Shown piece by piece: positions 36,071-44,737 of a stretch of 64,000 bases of DNA. How positions within the stretch are numbered: position 1 is the first letter of the stretch; every line of letters starts with the position of its first letter. The DNA lies in assembly GCF_014705615.1 (NCBI RefSeq), contig NZ_JACXJA010000047.1:16773-80772 (forward strand), written 5' to 3'. A program made the position numbers and the translations under genes. The DNA is from Paenibacillus oceani. Its GTDB lineage: Bacteria > Bacillota > Bacilli > Paenibacillales > NBRC-103111. The notes under the pieces are model-generated. The model saw only the letters and a list, made by a program, of their open reading frames with translations, had not been told where the DNA came from and did not search any database.

Positions 36071-36919
36071 ATGTCCATTCTTACTTTACACACACAGCAC
36101 ATTATGGAGCCTTATGAAGACGCCCGCTTCGCCTTGCCGCCCAGATTCGGTTACTGGTCGATTCCGCATACTCACGATTTCTACGAAATTTTCTTGGTTG
36201 CAGCCGGCACCGTCACGCACGTCGTCAACAACATCAGACAGGTGCTTCCGGCGGGGACCCTGACCTTCGTCAGACCGCATGACGTTCACAGCTTCGAGAA
36301 AAACGGAAGCGGCGACATTTGCTACATGAACGTCAATTTCCGTGCGAGCACCATCATGCACGCTTTCGATTATCTCGGCTCGGGCTTCAAATCGGAGCGG
36401 TTGAATGAGTCCCCGTTGCCTCCGATGTTATCCGTGTCGCCCGAGGATATAGAGCAGACGCTCGGCTTGTACAAACGAACGGTCGCGCTGCTCACCCATT
36501 CCCCATCCACCGATACGACTCCGGTCCGAGCCTTCCTGATGGAGATGCTGCTCCGTTTCTTCTACCCGCAGATGGAGCAGACGGACATGACAGGGCCGAG
36601 ATGGCTCTCTGAATTGCTGGAGGAGATGGACAACGAGAACAGTCTTGCCGAAGGACTGACGAGAATGCAGCGATTGTCCCCCGTCAGCACGGAGCATCTG
36701 TGCCGCACGATGAAAAAGCACATCGGTAAAACGCCGACGGAGTGGATCAATGAAAGACGGCTTCGGGCTGCAGCGAGTAGGCTAACGGTCAGCACGGACG
36801 AGATCGCCGCGATTTGTTTCGACATCGGCTTCAACTCCCTGAGCTACTTCTATACGTTGTTTTGCAAGCAATACGGAATGTCCCCCAATGTCTACAGAAG
36901 AAACAAGCAACAGATATGA
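36071..36919 (+). CDS. AraC-family regulator
   Basis: A 282-residue regulator with a cupin sensor (SIPHTHDFYEIFLVAAG, GTLTFVRPHDVHSFEK) and two C-terminal helix-turn-helix units (SLAEGLTRMQRLSPVSTEHLCRTM and VSTDEIAAICFDIGFNSLSYFYTLF). ATG 36071 is chosen because AAGGGGGG lies eight bases upstream; an ATG at 36038 has no site. It is divergent from the lipoprotein-LamG operon and probably controls it. Confidence 0.9.
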   Translation: MSILTLHTQHIMEPYEDARFALPPRFGYWSIPHTHDFYEIFLVAAGTVTHVVNNIRQVLPAGTLTFVRPHDVHSFEKNGSGDICYMNVNFRASTIMHAFDYLGSGFKSERLNESPLPPMLSVSPEDIEQTLGLYKRTVALLTHSPSTDTTPVRAFLMEMLLRFFYPQMEQTDMTGPRWLSELLEEMDNENSLAEGLTRMQRLSPVSTEHLCRTMKKHIGKTPTEWINERRLRAAASRLTVSTDEIAAICFDIGFNSLSYFYTLFCKQYGMSPNVYRRNKQQI

Positions 36920-37170
36920 ACCGCTGAGATTGTTGTAACTGCATCTCCTCCTTTTTTACGTGCCCCAGACTTTGCTCATCGCCGCCGCTTATGGCGTCAC
37001 CGACTGTCTAGGGTCATTATAGTTGTTTCTTCAGCCGCTTTCTTCTGCCGGATTGATTCGGTTTTGCTGCATATTGATATCTCCGATTAGGCCGAATCGG
37101 AGTGACAAGCAGGCCATTACCAAAGACTATAGGACCCTGCGCAAGAGGCAGCTTGTTGGTAATAAGATAG

Positions 37171-37219
37171 AAAAAAAGAGGTACCCCAAAACCATAGCTG
37201 GTTGCGGGATACCTCTTTT
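37171..37219 (-). terminator. Terminator of the S-layer-homology gene
   Basis: On the minus strand AAAAGAGGTA and TACCTCTTTT form a 10-bp stem with a long loop and a T-run. It begins just after the TAA at 37226 reached in the shifted frame, marking the true gene end. The 36920-37170 stretch holds an 8-bp inverted repeat (37116-37163) and no gene. Confidence 0.8.
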
Positions 37220-37225
37220 GGAGCT

Positions 37226-39614
37226 TTAGTCGATTAATTCGGATTTCTGCAGAAGCCGCCGAACAATAACAGCCGCCTCCGCTTTGGAGATAAACCTGAG
37301 GCGCCAACAGGCAGCCGTCTCTGCCGGTCACGATTCCCGATTGCAATCCGGCTGCAACCCTGCTTCTCGCCCATTCCGACACATCCTCTGTATCGATGAA
37401 TGGCTTCAGCAGCTGCTCCGGATCGGCGGACGCAACCGGTTCGGCTAGACCGGTAAGTTCCATCGCTTTCGCAATCATGACCATCGCTTGTTCCCGTGTG
37501 ATCTTGTCGTCCGGGCGGAACGAACCGTCTTCGAATCCGCTAATCAGACCGTACCCGTATGCCGTCTGAACCGCATCGCTGTACCACGAAGCTGCATTTA
37601 CATCTGTAAAGGATGCGCCATCCTTGCCTTGCTCCATTCCCAGCCCCCGGACCATGATAGCGGCAAACTCCGCACGCGTAATATCTTGATCCGGACGAAA
37701 CCGGTTGCCGCCGACTCCGCTCACGATCAACCGCGACCCCATATCGTTGACCGCAGCTATCGCCCAATGGTTGGCCGCGTCCTCGAACTCCAGCGGATTC
37801 CAGATCAGCGCATAGGTGCTGTTGGTCAAGCTGCGGATCACCGCATAATACTTGCCGTCCTTCACCACGATTCGGGTAGGCACGTGACGTACCGTTCCAT
37901 CCGGGCCGATAACGACTGCCGTAGTGATCTTATTCGGGTCGACGCCGTCAGGCAGGGCAATCTGCCGCTCCACATACGCGTCGAAGGACGATACCGGGAT
38001 CGAGCTGTCACCATGTACGGCTCTGATCGTATAGTCGATCGGCGGCAGTACCAGATGGAAGCCTCCTTGAGCGGCCGCCGCTTCCACAACTCGCAGCATC
38101 TCCGCCGCAGGCTCGGAAATCTCGATCTGAATCCGGATGTCCTCCAGAGCAACCGTCTTCCCGATCCCGGCCGACAGGGCATCGATACCGAGACGTTCCA
38201 CAGGCAGGATATACGTCGTCCGGCCGGTTCGGATCTCGATTACGGCCTGCCGCTGCTCTAACGTTTTCACCAATTGGCCGTTCAGTTCGCCGATGACCAC
38301 TCCTGGCTTCCCGTCCACGGATAGGGTGATGATCGGCCGTTGTTCCGTCGTCAGCTTGTTCTCCAGACTTTTCGGATCAAGCGTTATCGTTAGAACGGTC
38401 TGACCGTTACGAACCGTAGTCTCTACGATACCCGCCTGTTCCGGCTTGCCGTTGACAAGGATCGTCGCTCCCTTCCCTTTCGGCTCCTCGACCGGAGGCG
38501 TAACGGATGTAACGGTCTCCTCCTGAGCCGGACTTTCTTCACTGGAAGACGAAGTCGGCACGACAGCATTGGATGCGGCCGAAAGCGTACCTTCACCTGC
38601 GCTATTCAATGCCCGGACCGCAAACGTATAGCTCGTATCGTTGGACAAACCCGTGATCGTAATCGGGCTGGAAGCTCCCGTTACGATACGTCCTCCCGGC
38701 GATACGATTACCTCATACCCGGTAATGGCGCTGCCCCCGTCGTCCGTTGGAGGAGTAAAGGTAAGAGTGGCTTGCCCGTCACCGGCAACAGCCTGAACGC
38801 CCGTCGGCGCCGCCGGCGTATCCGGGTTCACCTGCTGGGTGACGGTAAACGTCACATTCGTCATACTGTTCGCCATAACGGTAACCGTTGCCGTATACGT
38901 GCCTGCCGCCAAACCGTCCTTGGCTTGCACCGTAAAGCTGGTGGACGCTCCGCTATTCAGCGTCGATGCAGGCTGTGTGAGTACAAAATCGCTGCTGTTC
39001 CCGCCGCTGAACACCGCACGGAGATTGACCAAATTCGCGTTGCCGGTGTTCGTGATCCCGATCGCTTTGCTCTCCTGCGTGCCGGCGGTATAGCCTTGCT
39101 TCAATACCTCAGCCGTCTGGTTGCCAATCGCCTCGATTGTATAGGTCGGTAACGCGTTCACCGTGATGCCGGCCGTCTTCGAATCGGTCGAACCGGCTGC
39201 ATGCGTCCATGCCGATCCGTTCCACGTTTGCTTCTGAAAGGCCGCAGTCATGGTATGATTGCCGTCTGATCCGGTCGTATAGGAAACCAGATAGCGGTTG
39301 GCGTTCAAATAGAACGTTCCGGACGTACCGTCCGTCGACGACCAGCCTGTCGGAATGTAACGTTCGTCGCCGGCCGTCGTTCCCGGCATATCCTGACGAT
39401 CGCCGGTCGCCTGCAGCATAACCGTCTCTCCTGCCCATACGGTCGTCCGGGAAGCCGTCAAGCTGTTCCCGGCGGCATTCGCCGCTTTCGGAACCGGAAT
39501 GACCGTGATCTTGACAACGTCGCTCACGGCCGTTTCCGTCTGTCTTCCGGTAGCGCTCGAGTCGGTGTTCGTCACCTTCACATAGAAGTAACCTTCCGCA
39601 CCGCCCGGCAGATG
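37226..39614 (-). pseudogene. S-layer-homology/FN3 surface protein gene, truncated and frameshifted
   Basis: About 795 codons remain. In order they hold Ig-like repeats, a fibronectin-III domain (PTGVQAVAGDGQATLTFTPP), a long region typical of SLH proteins, then three SLH domains (HWAIAAVNDMGSRLIVSGVG; WYSDAVQTAYGYGLISGFEDG; WARSRVAAGLQSGIVTGRDG). The 5' end is lost: the frame meets TGA at 39615-39617 directly upstream of GGAEGYFYV, with no signal peptide or start. Near 37295 the frame shifts by one base: the third SLH domain should end SKAEAAVIVRRLLQKSELID at TAA 37226, but the original frame runs through the terminator to 37017. Two independent lesions argue for a dead gene. Confidence 0.75.
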
Positions 39615-39625
39615 TCACGATTTTG

Positions 39626-39638
39626 TCATATGACGATA
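39626..39638 (+). promoter_or_regulatory. TCATATGACGATA motif, left end of the agr-like island
   Basis: It differs by one base from TCACATGACGATA at 41490-41502 (minus strand) and contains the 10-bp palindrome GTCATATGAC at 39625-39634. The AT-rich bases that follow (about 39639-39660) also partly match the region before the operon at the other end. Confidence 0.45.
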
Positions 39639-39722
39639 TTATATTTTATGGTAAATTATTTCCTATTACATTTGAACAGAATAGGAACAAAGGGGTTGGT
39701 TCTGGTTTGGAGTAGGCACAGC

Positions 39723-40109
39723 CTAGGAGGAAGGGTCCGAAGCTTCCTTGTTGTTCGTCTCGATCCACTCCCGGAGCTGTTTGCGGACTTGATTTTTCTC
39801 GAAATTCGAGATTGTTGCAAATTTACTGTTATTTGTAAATTCAGGCTCAAAAAAAACGACCGCCCGATGCTCATCGAACCCTCGTATTTTATGGATATTC
39901 ACCAGATTCGTCCGGTCCAGCTTGCGAAATCCGATCGGGACCAGATGCGATTCCAGCGTAATGATTTTCGGAATTAACGGATAGAATGTCCCGTCGATCG
40001 TATGAAAAATAACGCTACGATTGTCGCTCTCGACAAAGACAACGTCCTTTATATCCAGATATATGATTTCACCGGCATTCGCGGGATCTTTCGTTACAGG
40101 ATAGATCAT
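39723..40109 (-). CDS. Stand-alone LytTR DNA-binding protein
   Basis: A 128-residue protein that is essentially one LytTR domain: IIYLDIKDVVFVESDNRSVIFHT and FRKLDRTNLVNIHKIRGF are its hallmark strands. There is no receiver domain, so it cannot be a classical AgrA. The ATG at 40109 has GGAG seven bases upstream. It is the last gene of the agr-like operon, 61 bases after agrD, with an intercistronic hairpin between. It probably binds the promoter upstream of the operon. How the signal reaches it is unknown. Confidence 0.85.
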   Translation of the reverse strand: MIYPVTKDPANAGEIIYLDIKDVVFVESDNRSVIFHTIDGTFYPLIPKIITLESHLVPIGFRKLDRTNLVNIHKIRGFDEHRAVVFFEPEFTNNSKFATISNFEKNQVRKQLREWIETNNKEASDPSS

Positions 40110-40132
40110 AGATTCGCTCCGTTAAGAGAATT

Positions 40133-40159
40133 GGCTGCCCGACATGGAGTTGGGCAGCC
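40133..40159 (-). promoter_or_regulatory. Hairpin between agrD and the LytTR gene
   Basis: A perfect 8-bp GGCTGCCC/GGGCAGCC stem with an 11-base loop and no T-run. It may set the relative amounts of the two products by protecting or pausing the message. Confidence 0.5.
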
Positions 40160-40170
40160 GATGAAGACTA

Positions 40171-40290
40171 CTATTTCAATTGCTCTGGTACTTCAGGACG
40201 GTGAGTTACAGCAGGAGAGGCTGTCTGTACAAAATAAACCGAAATTCTTTCAAGAACAAACGATACTCCTCTTGCAATAATGGACCTCAT
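40171..40290 (-). CDS. agrD: AgrD-like cyclic autoinducer precursor
   Basis: A 39-residue peptide (MRSIIARGVSFVLERIS... ending SPAVTHRPEVPEQLK). It has the three parts of AgrD: an amphipathic N-terminal helix, a core, and the acidic C-terminal recognition motif P-E-V-P-E-Q-L (compare EVPKEL in S. aureus AgrD). Aligned on that motif, Ser takes the place of the ring-forming Cys, so a lactone instead of a thiolactone is predicted. Its ATG overlaps the agrB stop as ATGA and has AAGGGAGGTG upstream. The mature peptide would start at or just before Ser and include P-A-V-T-H. Confidence 0.8.
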   Translation of the reverse strand: MRSIIARGVSFVLERISVYFVQTASPAVTHRPEVPEQLK

Positions 40291-40814
40291 GACTTCACCT
40301 CCCTTCTTAGCGGCAGCAACAAGACCCCTTGCACTATAAACACGATAGCCAGAATTGATGAATGCCATAAAAGATTTGATCCAACAATAAGAACTGAAAC
40401 AATTTTCATAATTGGGAAATACTTCTCTGGCATTCGTGCATATCCTCGTATATTAGCAGGTGCAAGTATGAAGATAAGCAGAAGGCTAACTGCTGTGCAT
40501 ATCGTTATCCAGTGATCTGACAGAGAGACATGTGGCGGAATCGAAATGATAAGGATTGAAACTACTGTACAAACATTGGCTGACTTAAAATGAAATCCTC
40601 CTGACGCCAATCGAAGTAATGTAAATGCCAATACAGAAAACAAAGTTCCGGAAAATTGATTTGTAATCCATCCTATTGTAAGAGAAGCCACAACAGGGAG
40701 TGCATAATTAATAACTATGATTAGCCCGTACTTCAAAACTTCGACATGTGCTGTGTTTTGTTCATCGGCCCTTTTGATCTTGTTTGCAATCTTCCCAGCT
40801 AAAGCTTCAATCAT
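40287..40814 (-). CDS. agrB: AgrB peptide-processing membrane protease
   Basis: A 175-residue polytopic membrane protein of the AgrB family, which cleaves the AgrD C-terminus and drives ring closure. The catalytic pair is H75 and C82 in GGFHFKSANVCTV, seven apart as in S. aureus AgrB. Four to six hydrophobic segments follow the charged N-terminus (IANKIKRADEQN). It overlaps the upstream membrane-protein gene by 8 bases and agrD by 4, so the three are translationally coupled. GGAG lies eight bases before the ATG. Confidence 0.93.
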   Translation of the reverse strand: MIEALAGKIANKIKRADEQNTAHVEVLKYGLIIVINYALPVVASLTIGWITNQFSGTLFSVLAFTLLRLASGGFHFKSANVCTVVSILIISIPPHVSLSDHWITICTAVSLLLIFILAPANIRGYARMPEKYFPIMKIVSVLIVGSNLLWHSSILAIVFIVQGVLLLPLRREVKS

Positions 40815-41448
40815 AAGAAAACTCCTTCTTACGAGCGAAATAGAGCAACAGCATAAGAACTATTGTTGAAACTAGAAATGCTTCTGTACTTTTTGTTGCG
40901 AGAAAACTATAAGTTGCGAATTGAATATTACCTAAAATTATCAATACCAGTAACCAGAGATTGATGCCACGAAACTTGACACGTACTAACTCAAAATCCG
41001 GGATAAACGAAAATCCGAGCCTACGTTTGTGAACAAACCAGCCTATAAGTAAAGTCACAACTATTGTTGCATTTTGGAGAATCGAAAAATACGGTGTGGA
41101 TATTAACTCTTGAAAGGTAAGACCCGCACCTTTCATAACAACGATGAACAAAATTTGAATAAAAGCATACCCATTGTAACCATAAGTAGTCATTAGTGCC
41201 GCATAGAAAAGATGGACACGAAATACTTGCCATGTACAGATGATTACTAGAGGAAGTTGAATAATAGGCGCCAGCGGACGTAAGTGCAACACGTCAAATA
41301 GAACGTAAGAGAGGAATGATAGCAGAACCGAACATAAAATAATTTGACCCCAAAACCCGCGGTACGGAAACTTAAACATCGCAAATGTCAGTATAAACAG
41401 AGCAAGCCATTCCAGCGACGAAAAAAGTAGAAACCGCATAACTTCCAT
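40807..41448 (-). CDS. Polytopic membrane protein, AgrC-sensor-like without kinase
   Basis: A 213-residue protein with six or seven hydrophobic segments (SLEWLALFILTFAMF, IILCSVLLSFLSYVLF, APIIQLPLVIICTW, FIQILFIVVM, ATIVVTLLIGWFV, LWLLVLIILGNIQ, FLVSTIVLMLLLYF), ending right after the last one in ARKKEFSYD. Size, topology and operon position match the membrane half of AgrC-type receptors, but no histidine-kinase part follows. ATG 41448 has AGGGG upstream; an ATG at 41472 has only a weak site. First gene of the agr-like operon. Receptor function is inference; an exporter or immunity role is also possible. Confidence 0.7.
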   Translation of the reverse strand: MEVMRFLLFSSLEWLALFILTFAMFKFPYRGFWGQIILCSVLLSFLSYVLFDVLHLRPLAPIIQLPLVIICTWQVFRVHLFYAALMTTYGYNGYAFIQILFIVVMKGAGLTFQELISTPYFSILQNATIVVTLLIGWFVHKRRLGFSFIPDFELVRVKFRGINLWLLVLIILGNIQFATYSFLATKSTEAFLVSTIVLMLLLYFARKKEFSYD

Positions 41449-41489
41449 ATGGACTGCCCCTATCGGAATCATTTCCCATTATATGAATT

Positions 41490-41502
41490 TATCGTCATGT
41501 GA
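41490..41502 (-). promoter_or_regulatory. TCACATGACGATA motif, right end of the agr-like island
   Basis: It lies just before a TATAAT (minus strand, about 41481-41486) and the first gene of the agr-like operon, so it would sit in its promoter. Confidence 0.45.
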
Positions 41503-41561
41503 ATTCGCTTTCATTATACTCCTTAATCTTCCATTTTTAAAGTTAATTTTTGGTATTTTAC

Positions 41562-41600
41562 TGTCATTTTCATAATAATATTGTCAATATTTTGTCGTCA
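41562..41600 (-). promoter_or_regulatory. TGACA boxes upstream of the agr-like operon
   Basis: On the minus strand TGACAGTAAAAT and TGACAATATT start 20 bases apart, and ACGACA lies 11 bases further. Spaced direct repeats of this size are typical of LytTR-family binding sites; ACAGTAA resembles half of an AgrA box. Confidence 0.4.
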
Positions 41601-41628
41601 TCGCCTCCTTTGCAGCTACAGAACGCCC

Positions 41629-41671
41629 AAAAAGACCGGGTACGAAGTCGCAGTTCGACATGTACCCGATC
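41629..41671 (-). terminator. Terminator of the dioxygenase gene
   Basis: On the minus strand GATCGGGTAC pairs with GTACCCGGTC and is followed by TTTTT. Confidence 0.8.
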
Positions 41672-41694
41672 CCAGGGATATTTCGGCTATCTAT

Positions 41695-42513
41695 TTATTT
41701 GCTATATACGACCGGAAAATGCTCGCCGGCCAATATCTCTCTCGGCTTCACCTCGACGTACTCGTGCATGACATGACCCGCAGCGGGCTCATACCGGGTA
41801 TGGCCGGGCATATAATGCACCGCGATCGCTCTTCGCTTCATCTGCGAGCGGTTATGCGGACTGCCGTGCCAGGTCAGGCAGTGGTGGTAGCCGACCTGTC
41901 CCTTCTTGATCTCGAACGGAACGGCTTGGATCACGGCGTCCGGGGGCAGCAGCTCCGGCTGCTTATGGTACGGCTTGAACTCCTTCGTGCTGGCCAGATG
42001 CTTCATATGATTGCCCCACTTGTGACTTCCCGGCACCATCCACATGCAGCCGTTCTCGATAACGGCATCGTCGAGCGCAACCCAGGCGCTGACAAGATCC
42101 GCAGGCTGGATGATCGGCCACAGCGGATGATCCTGATGCCAGCCCGTCGGGCCTCCGGATACCGGCGGCTTATACTGGACCTGATCGTGCCAGATGCGGA
42201 CCGTACCGGTTTTGCACAGCTGGGCGATTTCCTCCGTAAGCACCGGATGACAAGCATGCCGGAAAAACAAATCGCTCGCCATCCAAATGTTGACGATTTG
42301 AACGACTTTCTCGTTGACGCTCATCTTCATGTTATCGTACAGAGACGTCTTCCCGAGCATGTTATGGTTCAGGACAGGGCGCCTGACCGTTTTGCCCTCG
42401 ATGACCAGGTCCAATTCCTCTCGAAGCCGCTCCACCTCGTCGTCGCTTAGAATGACGGCTCCTTTCAAATAACCGTTCGTTTCAAATTCCGCCAGCTGCG
42501 CTTCCGTTAACAT
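41695..42513 (-). CDS. Phytanoyl-CoA dioxygenase (PhyH) family protein
   Basis: A 272-residue Fe(II)/2-oxoglutarate oxygenase. The iron triad is H126 and D128 (GWHQDHPLW) with a distal His in TWHGSPHN (H216), and Arg in MKRRAIAVHY binds 2-oxoglutarate. Such proteins oxidise diverse small molecules; the substrate is unknown. ATG 42513 has GGTGGGGAAG upstream. It is divergent from an AraC regulator 132 bases away that probably controls it, a common pairing in Paenibacillus. Confidence 0.88.
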   Translation of the reverse strand: MLTEAQLAEFETNGYLKGAVILSDDEVERLREELDLVIEGKTVRRPVLNHNMLGKTSLYDNMKMSVNEKVVQIVNIWMASDLFFRHACHPVLTEEIAQLCKTGTVRIWHDQVQYKPPVSGGPTGWHQDHPLWPIIQPADLVSAWVALDDAVIENGCMWMVPGSHKWGNHMKHLASTKEFKPYHKQPELLPPDAVIQAVPFEIKKGQVGYHHCLTWHGSPHNRSQMKRRAIAVHYMPGHTRYEPAAGHVMHEYVEVKPREILAGEHFPVVYSK

Positions 42514-42645
42514 CGCTTCCCCACCCGCTTTACATCGAATATCCGTACACGCTAAGCTTATAGCAGAACAGCTCCGGTGTATTTGCAACTGTCCCACCGA
42601 TCATTTGCAATTATTCCATATTGCCGCCTAACGGGAGGAATCCGC

Positions 42646-43521
42646 ATGAATATTGGGGATCTGTGGAGCACGACGCCAACCGTCAATTTCGCCGCCAGAA
42701 CGGTTACCGACTCGGCCCAGCAATGGGGACCGCGCCTGATCCCGGACTGCCAGTTTTATTATGTCGTGTCGGGCCGAGCGGATCTGCAGTTGGGACCTGA
42801 TCCGTATGAGGTGCATCCGGGGGACTGCGTGTTCTACGGCACGGACAGTCCGCATATATTGCGGGCCGACCCGGGAACCGACTATTACAGCCTGCACTTC
42901 GCCTGGCATGCCGACTCCCCTTCTCCCGTGCACCCGGCGGGCGGTCTGAGGCACGATGCAGCGCTCGATATGTCGGGCAAGGCGCAGGAGTACGGCGTGT
43001 ATGCGGAAGGCTTCGGCCATGTGACCGTGCCTCACCGGTTCACCGTTCCCGGCATGCAGCCTCTGCTGCAGCGGATCGTCCACGAATATACGCAGGAGCA
43101 GCCTGGCTATCCGTACGTGCTCCGGGCGCTGCTGATGGAGCTGCTGGCCTTTACAATCCGGCATTTCGCCGACCGCAGCCATACTCCGAGGCGGAGCGGC
43201 AAGATCGAAGCCGCACTTGGGGCGATGAGAGACCAGCCCGGCAAAAATTGGTCGGTTGCTGAGCTGGCCGGCCTGTGCGGTTACCACCCGAGCCATTTTG
43301 CCAAGCTGTTCAGCTCGGAAATCGGGACCAATCCGAAGTCGTACCTGATCAAGGAGCGGCTCAGGCAAACGAAGCAGGCGCTTCTAAGAGGCGAAAAGCT
43401 GGAAGCGCTCGCCGATCGGCTCGGCTATACGAGCGTCCACTATTTGAGCAATCACTTTAAACGGGAGACCGGTCTAACGCCAAGCGAATTTAGGCAGCAG
43501 GGGGCGAGTATGGGTACGTGA
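42646..43521 (+). CDS. AraC-family regulator
   Basis: A 291-residue regulator with a cupin sensor domain (FYYVVSGRADLQLGPDPYEVHPGDCVFYG) and two C-terminal helix-turn-helix units (WSVAELAGLCGYHPSHFAKLFSSEIG and EALADRLGYTSVHYLSNHFKRETG). ATG 42646 has GGGAGG nine bases upstream. It is divergent from the PhyH-type oxygenase gene, the obvious target. Confidence 0.92.
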   Translation: MNIGDLWSTTPTVNFAARTVTDSAQQWGPRLIPDCQFYYVVSGRADLQLGPDPYEVHPGDCVFYGTDSPHILRADPGTDYYSLHFAWHADSPSPVHPAGGLRHDAALDMSGKAQEYGVYAEGFGHVTVPHRFTVPGMQPLLQRIVHEYTQEQPGYPYVLRALLMELLAFTIRHFADRSHTPRRSGKIEAALGAMRDQPGKNWSVAELAGLCGYHPSHFAKLFSSEIGTNPKSYLIKERLRQTKQALLRGEKLEALADRLGYTSVHYLSNHFKRETGLTPSEFRQQGASMGT

Positions 43522-43900
43522 GGGAGGAGATTGAGGCAAGTCGCCTCGGACAATAAGAGGAGCGGAATCGTCCGGAAATCCGGCGGAGGTTGCGGGGTCC
43601 TGACGAGATCGGCACGATACGGTGATCGGATGGCGAGGTATACAGCCGGCGGATACGAAAATCCGGGAACGGCCGGCAAAGTTTCGCCAGAGCGCTGACG
43701 AACCGGAGCCGGTACCGGTTTCGGTAACAGGAGCAAGAGCAAGAGCACGAACAAGGTATCAGAACAGGAATCAAAATAGGAACCAGAACAGGAACGGCAG
43801 CAGCCTGAGCATAGTCGGAGCGGACCTGCCGCTCCGCTCCGGGTTCCATGCTCCAACGAATCTGCCTAAGCCGCAAGCGCGACCCCGATCCTTCCTAAAG
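43522..43900. other. Gap with a degenerate short-repeat tract
   Basis: No gene supported. At about 43727-43800 the plus strand has GAGCAAGAGCAAGAGCACGA, then several AGAACAGGAA units with variants, a decaying 10-12-base tandem repeat. No terminator is obvious after the AraC gene. Confidence 0.5.
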
Positions 43901-44737
43901 TTACCCGAAATGCTCCAGCAGAAAGTCGACCAGTTCGCCGGGGCGCACCGGATCGGCCGTATGGCGAAATACGAACGGAATGCCATACTCGTCATACCGC
44001 TGCTTCAGCACGTAACCGTGCATCGGATGGTGAATCACTTCGCCGACAGGCGCTTCCGCCGGAATGCGCGGCAAATCGAACACGAAATCGTAAATCATAA
44101 CGATCGGGGGCGCCGCCTCTGACATGAAATTAATCGCCGACGCTTCCTCCGCCAGCTTCAGTACGTCCGGACGGTACAGCTCGTCGACCGAAGCAATGCC
44201 GTAAAACATCGCGATATTCGGCTGAATATGCGGACCTTCGTATATCCCCTCATAAAACCGCTGGTCCTTGGACACTTGCGTGCCGTATCCGATGAAGGCG
44301 CACACGGCCGAGGACGTCCGCTCCACCGGATCTTCGCTGTCCGGCTTCGCGAGATTTCCTTTCAGCGCATTCCACAAGGCGATGTGCCCCCCGGCCGACG
44401 AACCGGACGAAGCAATCTTATCCGGGTCGATCTTCCACTCCGCAGCTTTATTCCGGACGAACTGGATCGCCCGCGTACCGTCCTCCATCGGAGCCGGGAA
44501 CGGATCGGTCGTAATGAACCGATAATTGCACGTGACAACGGAGATTCCGGCCTCCAGACATTCCTTCATAAGAGCCGTCGATAGAAAAACCGACTTGTCT
44601 CCGTGCACGTATCCGCCGCCATGGAAGAAAATCAATACCGGAGTCGGCTTGCCGTCTTCGCGCGATACCAGATACGCATCCAGCACGTTTCTCTCAAACG
44701 GGCCGTAAGCTACGTCCTTATGCTCTACCACATTCAT
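43901..44737 (-). CDS. Alpha/beta-hydrolase, esterase/lipase type
   Basis: A 278-residue hydrolase of the hormone-sensitive-lipase-like group. The oxyanion motif is HGGG (residues 39-42), the nucleophile elbow is GSSAG with S114, and C-terminal Asp (IMIYDFVFD) and His (FVFRHTADPV) complete a triad. The ATG at 44737 is preferred to a TTG four codons earlier, which is too close to the AAAGG site. Substrate unknown. It stands alone. Confidence 0.85.
   Translation of the reverse strand: MNVVEHKDVAYGPFERNVLDAYLVSREDGKPTPVLIFFHGGGYVHGDKSVFLSTALMKECLEAGISVVTCNYRFITTDPFPAPMEDGTRAIQFVRNKAAEWKIDPDKIASSGSSAGGHIALWNALKGNLAKPDSEDPVERTSSAVCAFIGYGTQVSKDQRFYEGIYEGPHIQPNIAMFYGIASVDELYRPDVLKLAEEASAINFMSEAAPPIVMIYDFVFDLPRIPAEAPVGEVIHHPMHGYVLKQRYDEYGIPFVFRHTADPVRPGELVDFLLEHFG

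Noticed and set aside
37017..37225. C-terminal extension of the S-layer protein past 37226
   Set aside because: It reads through a strong terminator in a frame reached only after a frameshift.
43622..44122. Plus-strand frame with RNQNR repeats
   Set aside because: It reflects a degenerate nucleotide repeat and runs antisense into the esterase gene.
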